Shown piece after piece: positions 35,631-45,681 of a DNA stretch of 64,000 nucleotides. Within the stretch, counting starts at the first letter, position 1; each line of letters opens with the position of its first letter. Origin of the DNA: Caldilineaceae bacterium (lineage in GTDB: Bacteria; Chloroflexota; Anaerolineae; Caldilineales; Caldilineaceae); assembly GCA_022824025.1 (NCBI GenBank), contig JAJEBF010000003.1, positions 186,001 through 250,000 on the forward strand, read 5' to 3'. The notes under the pieces are model-generated. The model had not been told where the DNA came from, made no database searches, and was given only the letters and a program-made list of their open reading frames with translations. The position numbers and the translations under genes were made by a program.

Positions 35631-37547
35631 ATGACAAACCAAGTGCCTGTCAGTAATGCAAAGGTCTCCATCGAGTTCCGCCCCCACGACAAAGTGACTC
35701 GCGTTCCTCCCGGAATGACGATCTTCAACGCCGCAAACTGGATCGGCCTGCCCATCGACAGTACGTGCGGCGCCAAGGGAACATGCGGCAAGTGCAAGGT
35801 CCGCATACTTCACGGCCACAACGGAGCCACGGCAGCCGACCGCCGAATCTTCACAGAGGCGGAACTGGCCGACGGCTGGCGCCTGTCCTGCCGCAGCGAG
35901 GCCAACGCCGACGTCGTCTGCCACGTGCCGCGGCTGATGGGCAACCCCAAGGCCGCGCTGATGGGCTTCGACCGTCACGTCATCCTCAATGCCAACGTCC
36001 ACAAGATTCCACTTACCCTCACCCCGCCTTCGCTCGAAGACCAGCGCAGCGACTTCAGCCGCATTCGCGACGCGCTCGAACCTGAAGGCTACGCGGTCGA
36101 AGCCTCGCTGAACCTGTTGCGCCAGCTGCCCGCAGTCCTGCGCCGCCACCAGTGGCACGTTACCGCGGTGGTTGTCGGGCAAGAGCTGGTCAGCGTCGAA
36201 GGCGGCGATACCAGCGACCGCGCATTCGGCCTCGCGTTCGATATTGGGACGACCACAGTCGTCGGCATGCTGATCGACCTCAACAGCGGCGCCCCCGCGG
36301 CGGTGCGGTCTGCTCTCAATGGCCAGGCCGTGCAGGGGGCCGACGTCATCTCGCGAATCAGCTACACCATGCTCAACGAGGACGGTCTGGCCGAGCTGAA
36401 TCGCGTCATCCTGAGCACGCTGAACGGCCTCATCGCAGAGCTTCTCGTGGAAGGGCAGGTTGCCTCCCATGAAGTGTATGAAGTCGTAACCGCCGGCAAC
36501 GCAACCATGCAACACCTCCTGCTCGGCGTCGACCCCGAAGCGATTGGTCTCGAACCCTTCATCCCTGCCGTCGAAGAGATGGTGCAGGCTTCGGCCCAGG
36601 AAGTGGGTCTGGACATTCTGCCCCAGGCGCAGATTCACTGCCTCCCCTATCTCGGCGCCTACGTCGGGGCCGATCTCGTGGCAGGCCTGCTGGCCACGGG
36701 CCTCGCCCAGAATGAGGGCGTCCGGCTGCTCGTTGACGTCGGCACCAATGGGGAAATCATCCTGGGCTCCGCCGCCCGTTCCGTCGCAACGGCGGCGCCA
36801 GCCGGGCCTGCCTTCGAAGGCGCCCAGATCCAGGACGGCATGCGCGCCAGTGACGGCGCGATCGAGGCCGTCACCATTCATCCGGATGGGTTGGCGCTTC
36901 AGGTAATTGGGGATGTGCCGCCCGTCGGCCTCTGCGGCTCAGGGCTCCTGGATGCTGTGGCGCAGCTGCGATTGACCGGGCTTATGCTGCCATCAGGAAG
37001 GTTCGTGCAGGCGGAGGACGCCGCCAACATGGTCGCGCCGGGCTTGGCGCAGCGCATCATCACCGACGAACAGGGCCGGCGCTCCTTCGTCCTGGCCTGG
37101 CCTGAAGAGTCGGGTAGCGGCAAGGCCATCGTCCTCACCCAACGCGATGTGCGAGAACTTCAGTTTGCCAAGGGTTCAATTGCCGGCGGCATCGAGGTTG
37201 TCATGCAGGAGCTAGGCGTCTCCTCCGAGGACCTTGTCGAAATCTTCCTGGCAGGATCATTTGGCAGCTACATCAATCCACAGAGCGCCCGCATCATCGG
37301 CCTCGTCCCGCCCGTGCCTGTTGAGCGCATCAAAGCCGTCGGCAACGCCGCCGGAGAAGGCGCCAAGATCGCGCTCCTGTCCTTCCGCGAACGCCAGGTC
37401 GCGCGGTCACTCCCTCAAATTGTGGAGTATCACGAACTGTCCGGGCGGGGAGACTTCAACGATTCCTTCCTGGCCGTGCTTCAATTCCCCGAATTGGATT
37501 CGCTCGGCCTGGAATCCGCCGCGGCACTAGAAGTAGAAGGCCCCTAG
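35631..37547 (+). CDS. Reductive activator of corrinoid enzymes (2Fe-2S ferredoxin + ASKHA)
   Basis: A 638-residue RACE-type protein that re-reduces inactive Co(II) corrinoid to Co(I) using ATP. Residues about 10-95 are a plant-type 2Fe-2S ferredoxin with C46, C52, C55 and C87. A linker follows, then the ASKHA ATPase domain from about 200 onward: AFGLAFDIGTTTVVGML, TAGNATMQHLLLG, LLVDVGTNGEI, LCGSGLLDAV and FLAGSFGSYI. It closes the corrinoid operon. Confidence 0.92.
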   Translation: MTNQVPVSNAKVSIEFRPHDKVTRVPPGMTIFNAANWIGLPIDSTCGAKGTCGKCKVRILHGHNGATAADRRIFTEAELADGWRLSCRSEANADVVCHVPRLMGNPKAALMGFDRHVILNANVHKIPLTLTPPSLEDQRSDFSRIRDALEPEGYAVEASLNLLRQLPAVLRRHQWHVTAVVVGQELVSVEGGDTSDRAFGLAFDIGTTTVVGMLIDLNSGAPAAVRSALNGQAVQGADVISRISYTMLNEDGLAELNRVILSTLNGLIAELLVEGQVASHEVYEVVTAGNATMQHLLLGVDPEAIGLEPFIPAVEEMVQASAQEVGLDILPQAQIHCLPYLGAYVGADLVAGLLATGLAQNEGVRLLVDVGTNGEIILGSAARSVATAAPAGPAFEGAQIQDGMRASDGAIEAVTIHPDGLALQVIGDVPPVGLCGSGLLDAVAQLRLTGLMLPSGRFVQAEDAANMVAPGLAQRIITDEQGRRSFVLAWPEESGSGKAIVLTQRDVRELQFAKGSIAGGIEVVMQELGVSSEDLVEIFLAGSFGSYINPQSARIIGLVPPVPVERIKAVGNAAGEGAKIALLSFRERQVARSLPQIVEYHELSGRGDFNDSFLAVLQFPELDSLGLESAAALEVEGP

Positions 37548-37558
37548 ACAGGCCGGGC

Positions 37559-38557
37559 TCACCCCTTGCTGGACAATCGGCAGTTGCCTCGGTCCAGTAC
37601 CTCTGCGTTCACAAGGGTCTTCGGCGCCTCCCCGCGCAGAACCGTTACCACATTTTCCGCAGCTTTCCGAGCCAGCTCAGCCGTAGCCTCTACCGAATAA
37701 AACGCGGCATGCGGCGTTACGATCACATTTTCCAGCGCCAGCAATGGGTTGTCCGCGGCCGGCGGCTCCGGATCAGTCACGTCGAGCGCGGCGCCGGCAA
37801 TGGCTCCTTCCCGGAGCCCGCGAATAAGCGCCTCCTCGTCGATGACGCCGCCCCGGCTTGTGTTGATCAAGACCGCCGAATCCTTCATCTGCGCGAGCGC
37901 CTTGTCGTCAATGAGATGTGCCGTCTCCTCAGTGAGCGGGCAGTGGATCGATACGTAATCTGACGCATCGAGCATCTCAGAAAGGTCGTTCGTCACCTCA
38001 ACCCCTTCCGGCGCATCCTCAGCCTTCAGACGGGGCGTATACGCGATCACCCGCAGCCCGAACCCAACTGCCTTGGGAACCAGCGCGCGCGCGATATTCC
38101 CAAAGCCGATCAGCCCAAGTGTCTGGCCCCGCACGCGCGGGATCGGGCGGGGCGTTTCCCGCGTCCATCCGCTGCGATCAGGTGTCCGCGCCAGAGGCAA
38201 CAGTTGACGCGCGGTTGCCAGCAACAGGGCCATCACATGGTCCGACACCTCTTCCAGGCAAAAATCGGGAACATTCGTCACCAGCATTCCATGTTCGGTT
38301 GCCCGCCCAATCGGAATGTTGTCCAGCCCGATTCCATAGCGGCTGACCACCTTGCACTTCGGCGCGATGTCCAGCGCCTCTGCAGGCACATCCTTCCAGC
38401 ACGTCAGGATGGCGTCCGCCTCGGGCGCCAGGGCAATGATCTCGCCGGGCGTTCCCTCCCCAGCCACCATGATCTCGCCCCCGACCGCACCCAACACCTC
38501 CTTTTCAATCTCAAGGTTCGGCCAAGCGTAGTCGGTTATCAGTATTCGGCAAGTCAT
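37559..38557 (-). CDS. D-isomer-specific 2-hydroxyacid dehydrogenase family (CtBP-like)
   Basis: A 332-residue NAD-dependent dehydrogenase. The GLIGFGNIAR dinucleotide motif lies near 149-158, followed by SIHCPLTEET, INTSRGGVIDEEAL (catalytic Arg) and DVTDPEPP with the catalytic Glu; the catalytic His is in TPHAAFYS. The family includes phosphoglycerate, glyoxylate and C-terminal-binding-protein-like dehydrogenases. The substrate is open. It converges with the corrinoid operon, with 11 bases between the stops. Confidence 0.88.
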   Translation of the reverse strand: MTCRILITDYAWPNLEIEKEVLGAVGGEIMVAGEGTPGEIIALAPEADAILTCWKDVPAEALDIAPKCKVVSRYGIGLDNIPIGRATEHGMLVTNVPDFCLEEVSDHVMALLLATARQLLPLARTPDRSGWTRETPRPIPRVRGQTLGLIGFGNIARALVPKAVGFGLRVIAYTPRLKAEDAPEGVEVTNDLSEMLDASDYVSIHCPLTEETAHLIDDKALAQMKDSAVLINTSRGGVIDEEALIRGLREGAIAGAALDVTDPEPPAADNPLLALENVIVTPHAAFYSVEATAELARKAAENVVTVLRGEAPKTLVNAEVLDRGNCRLSSKG

Positions 38558-38646
38558 ATTCGCGGCTCCAATCCGATCCTGAATGAATGCTCCTCAACGA
38601 ATGGGTCGCGGCGCCAGATGTTCCCGTTCCGCCCCGTGTCATTTCC

Positions 38647-40185
38647 CTAACTGTCTTCTGTCTTCCCCGCCATCTCAGCTGCAATCTTCTCCGCCATCAT
38701 CATGACGGTAGCGTTAATGTTCGCGCGCACACTGTCCGGCATCAGAGAGGCGTCCACAACCCGCAGCCCGTCGATGCCGTGTACGCGGCCGCTCTGGTCC
38801 GCAACCGCCAGCCTGTCAGAGGCCGGACCCATCTTGCAGGTGCTGGACGTGTGGTGGCCCGTGTCCGCATTCGCCAAAATCCAGCTGTCCAGCGCGGCGT
38901 CATCGTCCATCGCCTCTCCCGGGCCGTCCAGTACGTCCCCGCAGAGGCTGCGAAACGCCGCGTGTTCCTCTACGAGCTCAGTGCAAAGCCGGATCCCCTC
39001 CCGCTGGCGCGCCCGATCAAACGGTTCTTCAAAATAGCGATAGTCGAGCAGCGGTTGGTCCCGCGCGTCGGTGCTGCGAAGCCGCAGCGCACCTTGCCCG
39101 ACCGCCAGATTCAGGGTCGGGCGCACGAACAGATGGTCACCAAAGGCGTCAGCGTGTTTGGGCACAGCCGCGATGTAAACGATCATGTCATCGGTCAATT
39201 CCGAACCATCCGCCGTATAGCGCAGACAAGCCTGGTGCCAGTGAAAATGGTCAGTCGGCTCAAACCGCAACGCCCAGCGCAGGTTTACCGTCGGGTGGTC
39301 CCGCATATTACGCCCAACACCCGGCAGATCATGACTGACTTCCACCCCGATTTCCCTCAGGTGCTGCGCCGGTCCGATGCCCGAGAGCATCAGGATCTGC
39401 GGCGTGCCGATTCCGCCCGCGCAAAGAACGGTTTCGTCGGCGAAAAACTGTTCCACCTTCCCTTCGCGCGCCGCCTCCACACCCACTGCTCTTCCGCCTT
39501 CCACTAGAACCCTGAGCGTCGTGCAGTTTGAAACGATACGCAGGTTGCGACGGCTTCGCGCTTGTGCCAGGTAGGTCACGGCGGTGCTCTGGCGCACGCC
39601 ATCTATGTTGTTGAGAGGAAATGGGCCAATGCCCGTTGAATGGGGCAGATTGGCATCGGGGCACTCAGGGAATCCGGCTTGGCGGCACGCCTCAGCCCAA
39701 GCAAGTTGGTCCGGCCCCCACTCTTCCTCAGGGTACCGACGGACCCCAATGGGACCGTCACTTCCGTGGTGCTCCGCCGCGCCGAAGTCATGGTCGTTTT
39801 CCAACCTGCAATAGTAGGGCAATACCTGCTCGAAACGCCACCGGTCGTTGCCCATCGCGGCCCAGGCCGCAAAGTCCTCCGGTATCCCTCGCAGAAAGAT
39901 TTGCGCGTTCACCGCGCTGGATCCCCCCACAATCCGGCCGCGCGGGACCGGCATGTCCTCCCTCTGCGGAGTCGCCAGCCCCTCGAAACCCCAATCGTGG
40001 CTCTTCGCTATGATGCCGGAGCTTGTGCCGAAACCCAGGCGTATATCCTCCGGCAGCCTATCTACCGTAGGATAGTCCGGCCCTGCTTCCAACAGCATTA
40101 CCTCACGAGAGTCATCCTCGGTCAGCCGCGCCGCGAGGATGTTGCCCGCCGAACCGGCGCCAACAATCAAAGTATCACATGTCAC
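38647..40185 (-). CDS. GMC family FAD-dependent oxidoreductase
   Basis: A 512-residue glucose-methanol-choline oxidoreductase. FAD-binding VGAGSAGNILAARL is at the N terminus, GGSSAVNAQIFLRG marks GMC signature 1, CAGGIGTPQILMLSGIGP signature 2, and GHHTSSTCKMGP carries the active-site His. It oxidises an alcohol such as choline or a sugar; the substrate is unknown. GTG start with AGGAG 10 bases upstream. It lies after a PhyH dioxygenase gene on the same strand. Confidence 0.9.
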   Translation of the reverse strand: MTCDTLIVGAGSAGNILAARLTEDDSREVMLLEAGPDYPTVDRLPEDIRLGFGTSSGIIAKSHDWGFEGLATPQREDMPVPRGRIVGGSSAVNAQIFLRGIPEDFAAWAAMGNDRWRFEQVLPYYCRLENDHDFGAAEHHGSDGPIGVRRYPEEEWGPDQLAWAEACRQAGFPECPDANLPHSTGIGPFPLNNIDGVRQSTAVTYLAQARSRRNLRIVSNCTTLRVLVEGGRAVGVEAAREGKVEQFFADETVLCAGGIGTPQILMLSGIGPAQHLREIGVEVSHDLPGVGRNMRDHPTVNLRWALRFEPTDHFHWHQACLRYTADGSELTDDMIVYIAAVPKHADAFGDHLFVRPTLNLAVGQGALRLRSTDARDQPLLDYRYFEEPFDRARQREGIRLCTELVEEHAAFRSLCGDVLDGPGEAMDDDAALDSWILANADTGHHTSSTCKMGPASDRLAVADQSGRVHGIDGLRVVDASLMPDSVRANINATVMMMAEKIAAEMAGKTEDS

Positions 40186-40445
40186 GCCCGAATATCTCCT
40201 CCAATTCGAATACTCATAGCCTCGCGGTCTCGAGGGCAGCCTACAGGAGAGACTTTTCGCTCAGTCTGCCCTTCCGAGAGACAACCTCGCACGGTCTCCC
40301 GTGCAGCCCCCTGCACCCAACGCCATGACCATGCATGCGGAAACGATCCCCAGAGCCATGGCAGACGCATGCCGGGCCCACGCAAAGTCACTCCTCATCC
40401 GGTGGCCGACTGTACCTTGGAAGCGAAGAGAGCTGTCGTCGGATA

Positions 40446-41234
40446 TCAAGTGATCCTCAACAGTTCGTCTCCCTCTTTGCGCTCGCGATACCCACTGACC
40501 ATCAGACCGGGCCTCCCCATGCTCTGGCCATACTCCTGCCTGTTCTGCGGGTCTCGGTATCCCATGCGCACCAACCGTCGGGGATTCTTCGTCTGGTTAA
40601 TATAGGATCCATGAACCGTGTCGATACAGAACAAAACGACGTCGCCCGCCTTGGCAGGAACCGCTACTGTATCCTCCAGGTGATACTCGTTCGTGGGCAA
40701 ATGAGGCGAGCAGGGTCCCTCCTCGGTTTCCGTAATGTGGTCAAGGTGGCCCATCTTGTGAGACCCGTCCAGAAAGCGGATCTCGCCGTTTTCGTGGCAA
40801 GTGTCGTCCAGGTGAACTAGCGCATCAATGAATCGCCCATCCTGGTGGCCGTAAAATGGGTTGTCCTGATGCATCGGGAACGGCTGACCCGTCTGAGGCG
40901 GCTTTATGTGCAGGGTAGTGTGATGCAGTTCAACGTTTTCACCCAGTAGTTGACTGAGCGCTTTGGCCAACCTCGGATTCGTGGCCGCCCGCATCCAGGC
41001 AACTGAATAAAAGTGTAGATCATGCATCGCCGTCAACTTGGACTGCTTCTCCGTCTCCGGGTCCATGTAGGCCAGACGCCATGGCCCGGACCATCCTGGG
41101 CTGGTAAACGCCCAATCGGCGACGAGTCGGTCCATTTCATCCGAGAGCTCCTGGGTTTCCTCAGGCGTGAACACCTCTGGAATGCGCAAGTAGCCATGTT
41201 CGTGATAGAAGTCGACCTGTTCCTGTGTGAGCAT
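40446..41234 (-). CDS. Phytanoyl-CoA dioxygenase (PhyH) family protein
   Basis: A 262-residue Fe(II)/2-oxoglutarate dioxygenase. The metal site is H-x-D in PMHQDNPFY, with a distal His in DTVHGSYINQTKNPRR and a 2-oxoglutarate-binding Arg after it. A second histidine-rich segment (HKMGHLDHI) lies between. AAGGAG lies 8 bases before the ATG. The 260 bases between it and the GMC gene hold no firm gene. The substrate is unknown. Confidence 0.87.
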   Translation of the reverse strand: MLTQEQVDFYHEHGYLRIPEVFTPEETQELSDEMDRLVADWAFTSPGWSGPWRLAYMDPETEKQSKLTAMHDLHFYSVAWMRAATNPRLAKALSQLLGENVELHHTTLHIKPPQTGQPFPMHQDNPFYGHQDGRFIDALVHLDDTCHENGEIRFLDGSHKMGHLDHITETEEGPCSPHLPTNEYHLEDTVAVPAKAGDVVLFCIDTVHGSYINQTKNPRRLVRMGYRDPQNRQEYGQSMGRPGLMVSGYRERKEGDELLRIT

Positions 41235-41523
41235 TTGGCTGTCTCCTTAACTGGCTTCCTTTAGTCCACCGGATTTGGGATAGCAAAGCATCGAAGTCTG
41301 ACCCGCCCAGCTGAACGGTTGTCCTTTCGCTTTGAAGGGCGAATCGACCCGTTTGCGCAATCACTTCTCATTTGCGCCTGCCGGACTTGCCTGCAGCCCA
41401 GCCCGGCGCAAACCACCAGGACTTCGTTCACATAATCTGGCCCTTAGTCTACCCAAACATGAGCGCGAACTGCAACCACGTCCGAGTTGTTTAAGCGCAA
41501 AACTGGGTACAACGCCTGGTGGT

Positions 41524-42381
41524 TCAAATTGCGCCATTCGTCCCATCCAGCGCTTGCCGAATGCGGGCTGCGGTTGCCTCGATCAGTGGGTGATCATCCT
41601 GCGGCAGCGCCTCTTCCAGTAGGGTGAAGGTTTCGCAATAAAGCAGCAGACCCGCCCGAACCTCTTCGCGTAGCGATAATGAGCCGCCGCCGGCCGCCGT
41701 CCCAAATGCACGCTGCAACAGCGAGGCCCATCTGCTCTCCTGCCCGACCGCGCCGATCACATCGTCGTAGAACATGTTGTCGCTGGCAGACAATACCCCC
41801 ATGTGCAGGCGCATCACCCAAGCCAGTCCCCAGGACAGTCCGAATCGGGCGTTAAGCAGCCGCCCAGTGTCATTGCGCTGCAGGCCTTCCAGCCCTTTGT
41901 GGGCCTCCTCTATCCACCCGACCAACTCTTTGCTCGCCAGACGATCTGCCTTTTCCTGATGTGTCGGCGTCCATTCAAATTTACGCGCCCTCTCCTGAAT
42001 AGCGGCAAACACACCCTCTGGGTCCCACAGCGCCACCCCGTCGCGCAGGCCGACAATGATGTTGACCGCCTGACCTGGCTCGGTAAACCAGCTCTCAACC
42101 TGACTCGGCGTGATCGTGCTGCGCACAACCAACCACTTTCGGGCCCAGAGCGGCTCGTGTGCGGCCTCACAGTCGCCTGCCTTCCCCGCAGCGCCTCCGT
42201 CGCCAATCAAGAAACTGCGCGCCTCCTCCTCCTGTTTGTCGTCGCCGACAAAGCGCGAAATGTCAATGTCGCTATGCGGTCCCGCATCGCCTCGTGCATA
42301 GCTTCCCAGCAGAGCGAATGCGACGGTTTCCGGCGTCGTCCACGATTCAATGTGTGTAGAAAGTGTAGGCGGGAGTTCCAT
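41524..42381 (-). CDS. Nucleotidyltransferase-domain protein
   Basis: A 285-residue protein with a Pol-beta-type nucleotidyltransferase motif at the N terminus, GSYARGDAGPHSDID (about 27-41), giving the G-S and D-x-D residues that bind Mg-NTP. The rest is helical, without a known domain I can name. Similar proteins modify aminoglycosides or other small molecules, or belong to MNT-type toxin-antitoxin pairs, but no HEPN partner is next to it. It starts 11 bases after the sulfatase stop, so it is probably cotranscribed. Confidence 0.78.
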   Translation of the reverse strand: MELPPTLSTHIESWTTPETVAFALLGSYARGDAGPHSDIDISRFVGDDKQEEEARSFLIGDGGAAGKAGDCEAAHEPLWARKWLVVRSTITPSQVESWFTEPGQAVNIIVGLRDGVALWDPEGVFAAIQERARKFEWTPTHQEKADRLASKELVGWIEEAHKGLEGLQRNDTGRLLNARFGLSWGLAWVMRLHMGVLSASDNMFYDDVIGAVGQESRWASLLQRAFGTAAGGGSLSLREEVRAGLLLYCETFTLLEEALPQDDHPLIEATAARIRQALDGTNGAI

Positions 42382-42392
42382 TGCGTTACCAG

Positions 42393-43817
42393 TTATGCTT
42401 CATGGCGGCGCACCAGGTCCGGCCAGATAGGCGCCAGCGTGCCCTTCGTGTAGGTTTCCCCTACGTCCAACACCGGTCCCTCTACCGGGACGCCGTGCTC
42501 GATCAAGACATCAAAATAGGGTTCCCGGCTGCCGGCAAGAAGCTGCAGCAGCTTGGCCCGCATCGCCCCGCAAGTCTCCGAATCGCTTTCAGCCAGGTTG
42601 TTCATCTCAAAGGGGTCGTTTTCCAGGTCATAAAGCAGTTCATGTCCCGTCTCATAAAATGCGTACTTCCACCGCGTCGTAACCACCCCGCGCCAGTCCA
42701 GAAAGTCCAGGTTCCACCTTGGGTTGCCCGACATCTCGATCAACACCGCATCCGGCCCCGCGAAGTCCTGTTGTCCCCGCAGCGCTTCGCTGAAATCAAC
42801 ACCTTGGCAATGTCCCGGTATGTCCAGCCCCAGCAAGCCAAGTGTCGTCGGCATCAGATCGACCAGGCTGAACAGCAGACCGTCCCTCCGGCCCTGCGCC
42901 GGGATCTGCTCCGGCCAGTGGAATACGGCCGGAATCCGCACCGAATTTTCGTGAGGATTCTCCTTGCGATTGATCGCGCCGCGCGTTCCCATATAGTCGC
43001 CGTGGTCCGAAAAATAGACCGTCAACCTGTCGTTCTGAAAGGCAGGCAAGCTGTCCAGGGCTTCGCGCAGCCGCCCAATATTCCAATCCAGGTTCTCGAT
43101 CATTGCGTAGTAGGTCGCCAGCTGCGCTCGCATCTCCTCCGAGTCGGCAAAGCTGGGCGGCGTCTCCAGCGCCGAAGGATCAAGTCGTTCAAACGCCTCC
43201 GGAGCCTCCAGCGGAAAGTGGGGCGGTTCAACACTGAGAACCAGAAAAAGCGGCTCATCACGGTCGTAGGACTCCAGGTATTCTATCGCCAGATCAGTGA
43301 GACAGTCGGTCTGATAGCCATCCATCTTACGTGGATTGGCCTCGTTCTCGTGATAGTAGACGCTGTTGAACGGCGCGTTGTTTACCTCAAATCCGTACCA
43401 GTCCTGAAACCCTGCCCGATGGTACTCCGGCGTGCGGTGAGGCCAGCGCGTGAAAGCATCCCTATCCTCCCGCACCCGCGGCGGCTCCTGATTTCTTACG
43501 ACGCCGCAGTGCCATTTGCCGAAATATGCCGTGTGGTAGCCCGCGGCCCGCAGGGATGTGGCCGTGCTCGGCGCGCTCGCCTTGAATACATCAAAGAAGA
43601 ACTGCACAGGCCCGCAGTGCGCGTGCCGACCGGAAAAGATGGTGCCTCGCGAAGGCGTGCATATTGGACAGTTGGCATAGGCGCGATCAAAGCTGATCCC
43701 CTCCGCTGCCAGGCGGTCAATGTTGGGCGTCCGCACATTGGCATCGCCCATATGGCTCGTCGCGCCTCCGTAATGCTCATCGGACAGAATGTAGATTATG
43801 TGTGGTTGACGGGGCAT
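42393..43817 (-). CDS. Sulfatase (formylglycine-dependent)
   Basis: About 474 residues of the alkaline-phosphatase-like sulfatase fold. The formylglycine motif C53-T-P-S-R starts at residue 53 (PICTPSRGTIFSGR), and the metal site SDEHYGG is at about 12-18; FSDHGDYMG supplies later ligands. No signal peptide, so it is probably cytoplasmic. It cleaves sulfate esters, perhaps from algal or host glycans. ATG 43817 chosen (AGGAG 6 bases upstream); a longer frame to 43907 exists but would overlap the upstream isomerase. Confidence 0.9.
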   Translation of the reverse strand: MPRQPHIIYILSDEHYGGATSHMGDANVRTPNIDRLAAEGISFDRAYANCPICTPSRGTIFSGRHAHCGPVQFFFDVFKASAPSTATSLRAAGYHTAYFGKWHCGVVRNQEPPRVREDRDAFTRWPHRTPEYHRAGFQDWYGFEVNNAPFNSVYYHENEANPRKMDGYQTDCLTDLAIEYLESYDRDEPLFLVLSVEPPHFPLEAPEAFERLDPSALETPPSFADSEEMRAQLATYYAMIENLDWNIGRLREALDSLPAFQNDRLTVYFSDHGDYMGTRGAINRKENPHENSVRIPAVFHWPEQIPAQGRRDGLLFSLVDLMPTTLGLLGLDIPGHCQGVDFSEALRGQQDFAGPDAVLIEMSGNPRWNLDFLDWRGVVTTRWKYAFYETGHELLYDLENDPFEMNNLAESDSETCGAMRAKLLQLLAGSREPYFDVLIEHGVPVEGPVLDVGETYTKGTLAPIWPDLVRRHEA

Positions 43818-43903
43818 GTCAGCTCCTTGGCAGAACGAAATGCATTGTGAGTTGGACCTGTTTGCTACGACGCGCCAGCCCATCCCCGGGCCGGCGCGGG
43901 GAC

Positions 43904-44680
43904 TCAAACGTTACACAGTTCAAACGCCTGCCGCAGTGACGCAACGACATCGCCCCGCGGTCGGAACTCATGGCCCACATAACCCTCGTATCCGGCTTCG
44001 CTAAGCGCGCGGCAAATGCCTCGGTAGTTAAGTTCCTGGCTGTCGTCCAATTCGTTCCGGCCAGGGTTGCCCGCAGTATGTATGTGGCCGATGGCAACCA
44101 GGTTTTCCGTCATCGTCCTGATCACGTCACCTTCCATGATCTGCATATGGTAGATGTCGTACAGCAGCTTAACATTCGGACTGTTCACCTGCTCCAGTAC
44201 CGCCAGCCCCCAGGCGCTATGGTCGCACTGGTATCCGGCATGGTCTACTTTCGAGTTCAGCAACTCCAGATTAAGATTGACGCCTTTCGCCTCGGCATAA
44301 GGCGCCGCCCGGCGCAGACCCGCTGCCGTATTTGCAATTGCCTCCTTCTCCCCAACTCCCGGTAGGATGTTGCCGCTGAAACAGATCAAGCCCGCCACAC
44401 CGTGCGCAGCCGCGACGTCGATCGACTGGCGCAGTTCTGCCTCGATGCGATCATGATTGGCGGCATTGTTCAGACCGTCTGGCAGTGAGTCGTGGCCGCT
44501 CATGCTGACCACCTGCAGACCGCGGACTGCCGCCGACTCGCAAAGGTCCGCAAAGTCGTCGCCCCTTCCCCAAATCTCAACGGCCGGGAAACCAATCCCC
44601 GCGATTTCACCCAGCAGTTCGTCCCGGGTAAGAGGGCCAAGAGGAAAAATCGGAATGCAGACGGACTGTTTCACGGGCAT
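43904..44680 (-). CDS. Hydroxypyruvate isomerase-like sugar isomerase (TIM barrel)
   Basis: A 258-residue xylose-isomerase-like protein. NLELLNSKVDHAGYQCD (metal Glu) and LLYDIYHMQIMEGD (Asp/His) closely follow the hydroxypyruvate isomerase pattern, and GHIHTAGNPGRNEL and GYVGHEFRP supply the remaining metal ligands. Likely reaction: hydroxypyruvate to tartronate semialdehyde or a related keto-sugar isomerisation. AGGAG lies upstream of the ATG. It heads a probable operon with the sulfatase and nucleotidyltransferase genes. Confidence 0.85.
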   Translation of the reverse strand: MPVKQSVCIPIFPLGPLTRDELLGEIAGIGFPAVEIWGRGDDFADLCESAAVRGLQVVSMSGHDSLPDGLNNAANHDRIEAELRQSIDVAAAHGVAGLICFSGNILPGVGEKEAIANTAAGLRRAAPYAEAKGVNLNLELLNSKVDHAGYQCDHSAWGLAVLEQVNSPNVKLLYDIYHMQIMEGDVIRTMTENLVAIGHIHTAGNPGRNELDDSQELNYRGICRALSEAGYEGYVGHEFRPRGDVVASLRQAFELCNV

Positions 44681-44726
44681 TTATTCTCTCCTCGCAATCG
44701 GGATCAGATTCAATCTTGCGGACTGG

Positions 44727-45599
44727 TTAATAGATCACCTTGTTTAGCGGATACTCAATGATGCCGGTTGCCCCGGCCTCCTTCAGTTCCGGGATCAAGT
44801 CCCGCACGATCTTCTCATCGATCACAACCTCCAACGCGACCCAGTCCGGGTCGGTCTGGTTCGTGATCGACGGCGTGTGCAACGCCGGCAGTTTTTTCGT
44901 AATCCTCTCCACTGAGCATCTGGGCAGGTTCATCTTCAGCCCTACTTTCGCGCCCGCCTGCAACGCGCCCTTGAGGAGCATCGCCAGGTTCTCTATCTTC
45001 GACCGCTTCCAACCATCGCTCCAGGCGTCATGATTGGCGATCAATTTGGTCGTGGATTCAGCAACCGTATCCACGATTCGCAACCGGTTTGCCCTCAGTG
45101 ACGACCCCGTCTCTGTTCCTTCGACAACGGCATCCACCAGCAGGGGCGCCTTGACCTCCGTCGCCCCCCAGGAGTACTCCACCTCGGCTTCGACTCCATG
45201 CCGTTCCAAATAACGGCGCGTCACCTGCACCAGTTCGGTCGCGATTCGCTTTCCCGCCAGGTCCTTCGGGCTGCGGATTTCGGAATCATCCGGCACTGCC
45301 AGCACCCAGCGATAGGCCTGGTTGGTCGCCTTGCTATAGACCAGGTCCTCGACCTCCCGCACATCGGCCTCGTTTTCCTGTACCCAATCCTTGCCGGTCA
45401 GGCCGACGTCGAGCACACCCCTCTCAACATAGCGGGCGATCTCCTGAGCCCGAAACATAAGGCAGCCAATCTCCGGGTCGTCTATGTACGGAGCGTAGGA
45501 ACGGCCCCTCACGTAGACCTGGTAGCCCGCCTTGGCAAACAACGCGATCGTGGACTCTTGCAAGCTGCCCTTCGGAATTCCAAGTGTCAAACGGCTCAT
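44727..45599 (-). CDS. hisG: ATP phosphoribosyltransferase, long form
   Basis: A 290-residue HisG, the first and feedback-regulated step of histidine synthesis (ATP + PRPP). The catalytic core covers about 1-205 ([54 protein letters not shown]), and the C-terminal ACT-like regulatory domain about 212-290 makes it the long, HisZ-independent form. GAGG lies upstream of the ATG. It follows hisI by 83 bases on the same strand; other his genes are not in the window. Confidence 0.93.
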   Translation of the reverse strand: MSRLTLGIPKGSLQESTIALFAKAGYQVYVRGRSYAPYIDDPEIGCLMFRAQEIARYVERGVLDVGLTGKDWVQENEADVREVEDLVYSKATNQAYRWVLAVPDDSEIRSPKDLAGKRIATELVQVTRRYLERHGVEAEVEYSWGATEVKAPLLVDAVVEGTETGSSLRANRLRIVDTVAESTTKLIANHDAWSDGWKRSKIENLAMLLKGALQAGAKVGLKMNLPRCSVERITKKLPALHTPSITNQTDPDWVALEVVIDEKIVRDLIPELKEAGATGIIEYPLNKVIY

Positions 45600-45681
45600 T
45601 ATGTTCCTCAGTGTAAGTGTTGGCGTTTCTTTCTGTCTTGCGCGAGGATTCCGCGCTCTGCGCGAATCCTATCGACTCAAT

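Noticed and set aside
35628..36881. Minus-strand open frame of 417 codons opposite the corrinoid reactivator
   Set aside because: Shadow of a gene with intact ferredoxin cysteines and ASKHA motifs.
40261..40398. Possible 45-residue lipoprotein between the PhyH and GMC genes (minus strand)
   Set aside because: A hydrophobic stretch ending in GAGGC resembles a lipobox, but there is no ribosome site and the frame is very short.
42381..43850. Plus-strand open frame of 489 codons opposite the sulfatase
   Set aside because: The sulfatase frame has the formylglycine motif and ribosome site; the opposite frame has neither.
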